Source: JALYUA01 sp038203955 (lineage in GTDB: Bacteria; Acidobacteriota; Thermoanaerobaculia; UBA5066; Gp7-AA6). From it: a stretch of 5,048 nt of DNA. The stretch spans positions 1 to 5,048 of the forward strand of contig JBBRDK010000161.1 in the NCBI GenBank assembly GCA_038203955.1, given 5' to 3'. Under the pieces are notes generated by a model, which was not told the DNA's origin, made no database searches, and was given only the letters and a program-made list of their open reading frames with translations. Numbering within the stretch: the first letter of the stretch is position 1; the number at the start of each line of letters is the position of its first letter. Positions 5,042 to 5,048 of this stretch are shown here, one piece after another. The position numbers and the translations under genes are program-made.

Positions 5042-5047
5042 TTAGGC
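4979..5047 (+). other. attC recombination site (69 bp)
   Basis: R'' GCCTAAC (4979-4985) and R' GTTAGGC (5041-5047) are perfect inverted cores matching RYYYAAC and GTTRRRY. Inside, CAGCG (4995-4999) pairs with CGCTG (5025-5029), then CTCGC (5002-5006) with GCGAG (5020-5024). The two extra bases G5000-A5001 sit on the left arm only, as extrahelical bases do in L'' of folded attC sites. The terminal loop is 13 nt. The asymmetry indicates a left-to-right cassette orientation on the plus strand, so the array extends away from intI. Confidence 0.88.
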
Positions 5048-5048
5048 G

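Noticed and set aside
1..5048. CRISPR array, tRNA or rRNA genes
   Set aside because: No regularly spaced direct repeats, no tRNA T-arm/anticodon pattern and no rRNA-like stretches were seen.

Overview
The window is strongly GC-rich (GC-rich third codon positions; by eye well above 60 percent, not computed) and bacterial. It carries an ImuA/ImuB SOS-mutagenesis pair, a TetR-family regulator, an integron integrase with attI/attC-like sites, and two copies of a 'CCCTCTCCCC...GGGGTGAGG' palindromic repeat. This mix suggests a soil or sediment lineage such as Acidobacteriota, or another high-GC phylum known mainly from metagenomes. That placement is a low-confidence guess, because nothing here is a phylogenetic marker.

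Layout. Positions 1-246 (minus strand) hold the N-terminal part of a TetR/AcrR repressor. Its promoter has a perfect 12-bp palindrome between -35 and -10, and its transcript may be leaderless. On the plus strand, a candidate promoter at 395-423 contains two TTACGCCT copies exactly 11 bp apart. It drives imuA (461-1387), which overlaps imuB (1384-3063) by ATGA. After 35 bp comes an unrecognised 128-residue helical protein (3099-3485) with a strong Shine-Dalgarno. Its place corresponds to that of dnaE2/imuC in many imuA-imuB-dnaE2 cassettes, but it is not a polymerase.

A pyrimidine-rich stretch and a second palindromic repeat (3486-3556) lead into intI (3589-4596). This is a complete tyrosine recombinase of the integron type, with the IntI-specific insertion and all catalytic residues. 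Downstream of its stop codon lie a palindrome with integrase-core-like heptamers (4629-4661), an attI-like site (about 4760-4805, crossover G4799/T4800), one short cassette (4800-5041) and a well-formed 69-bp attC (4979-5047) at the right edge. More cassettes may lie beyond the window.

Two points stand out. First, intI points toward the array, so attI sits at the 3' end of intI. This is the 'reverse' integron layout, opposite to class 1-3 integrons. Second, intI is co-directional with imuAB and has no obvious promoter of its own. An SOS mutasome and a cassette-shuffling recombinase may therefore share one damage-responsive transcription unit. The joint regulation is inference; the gene order and sites are visible in the sequence.
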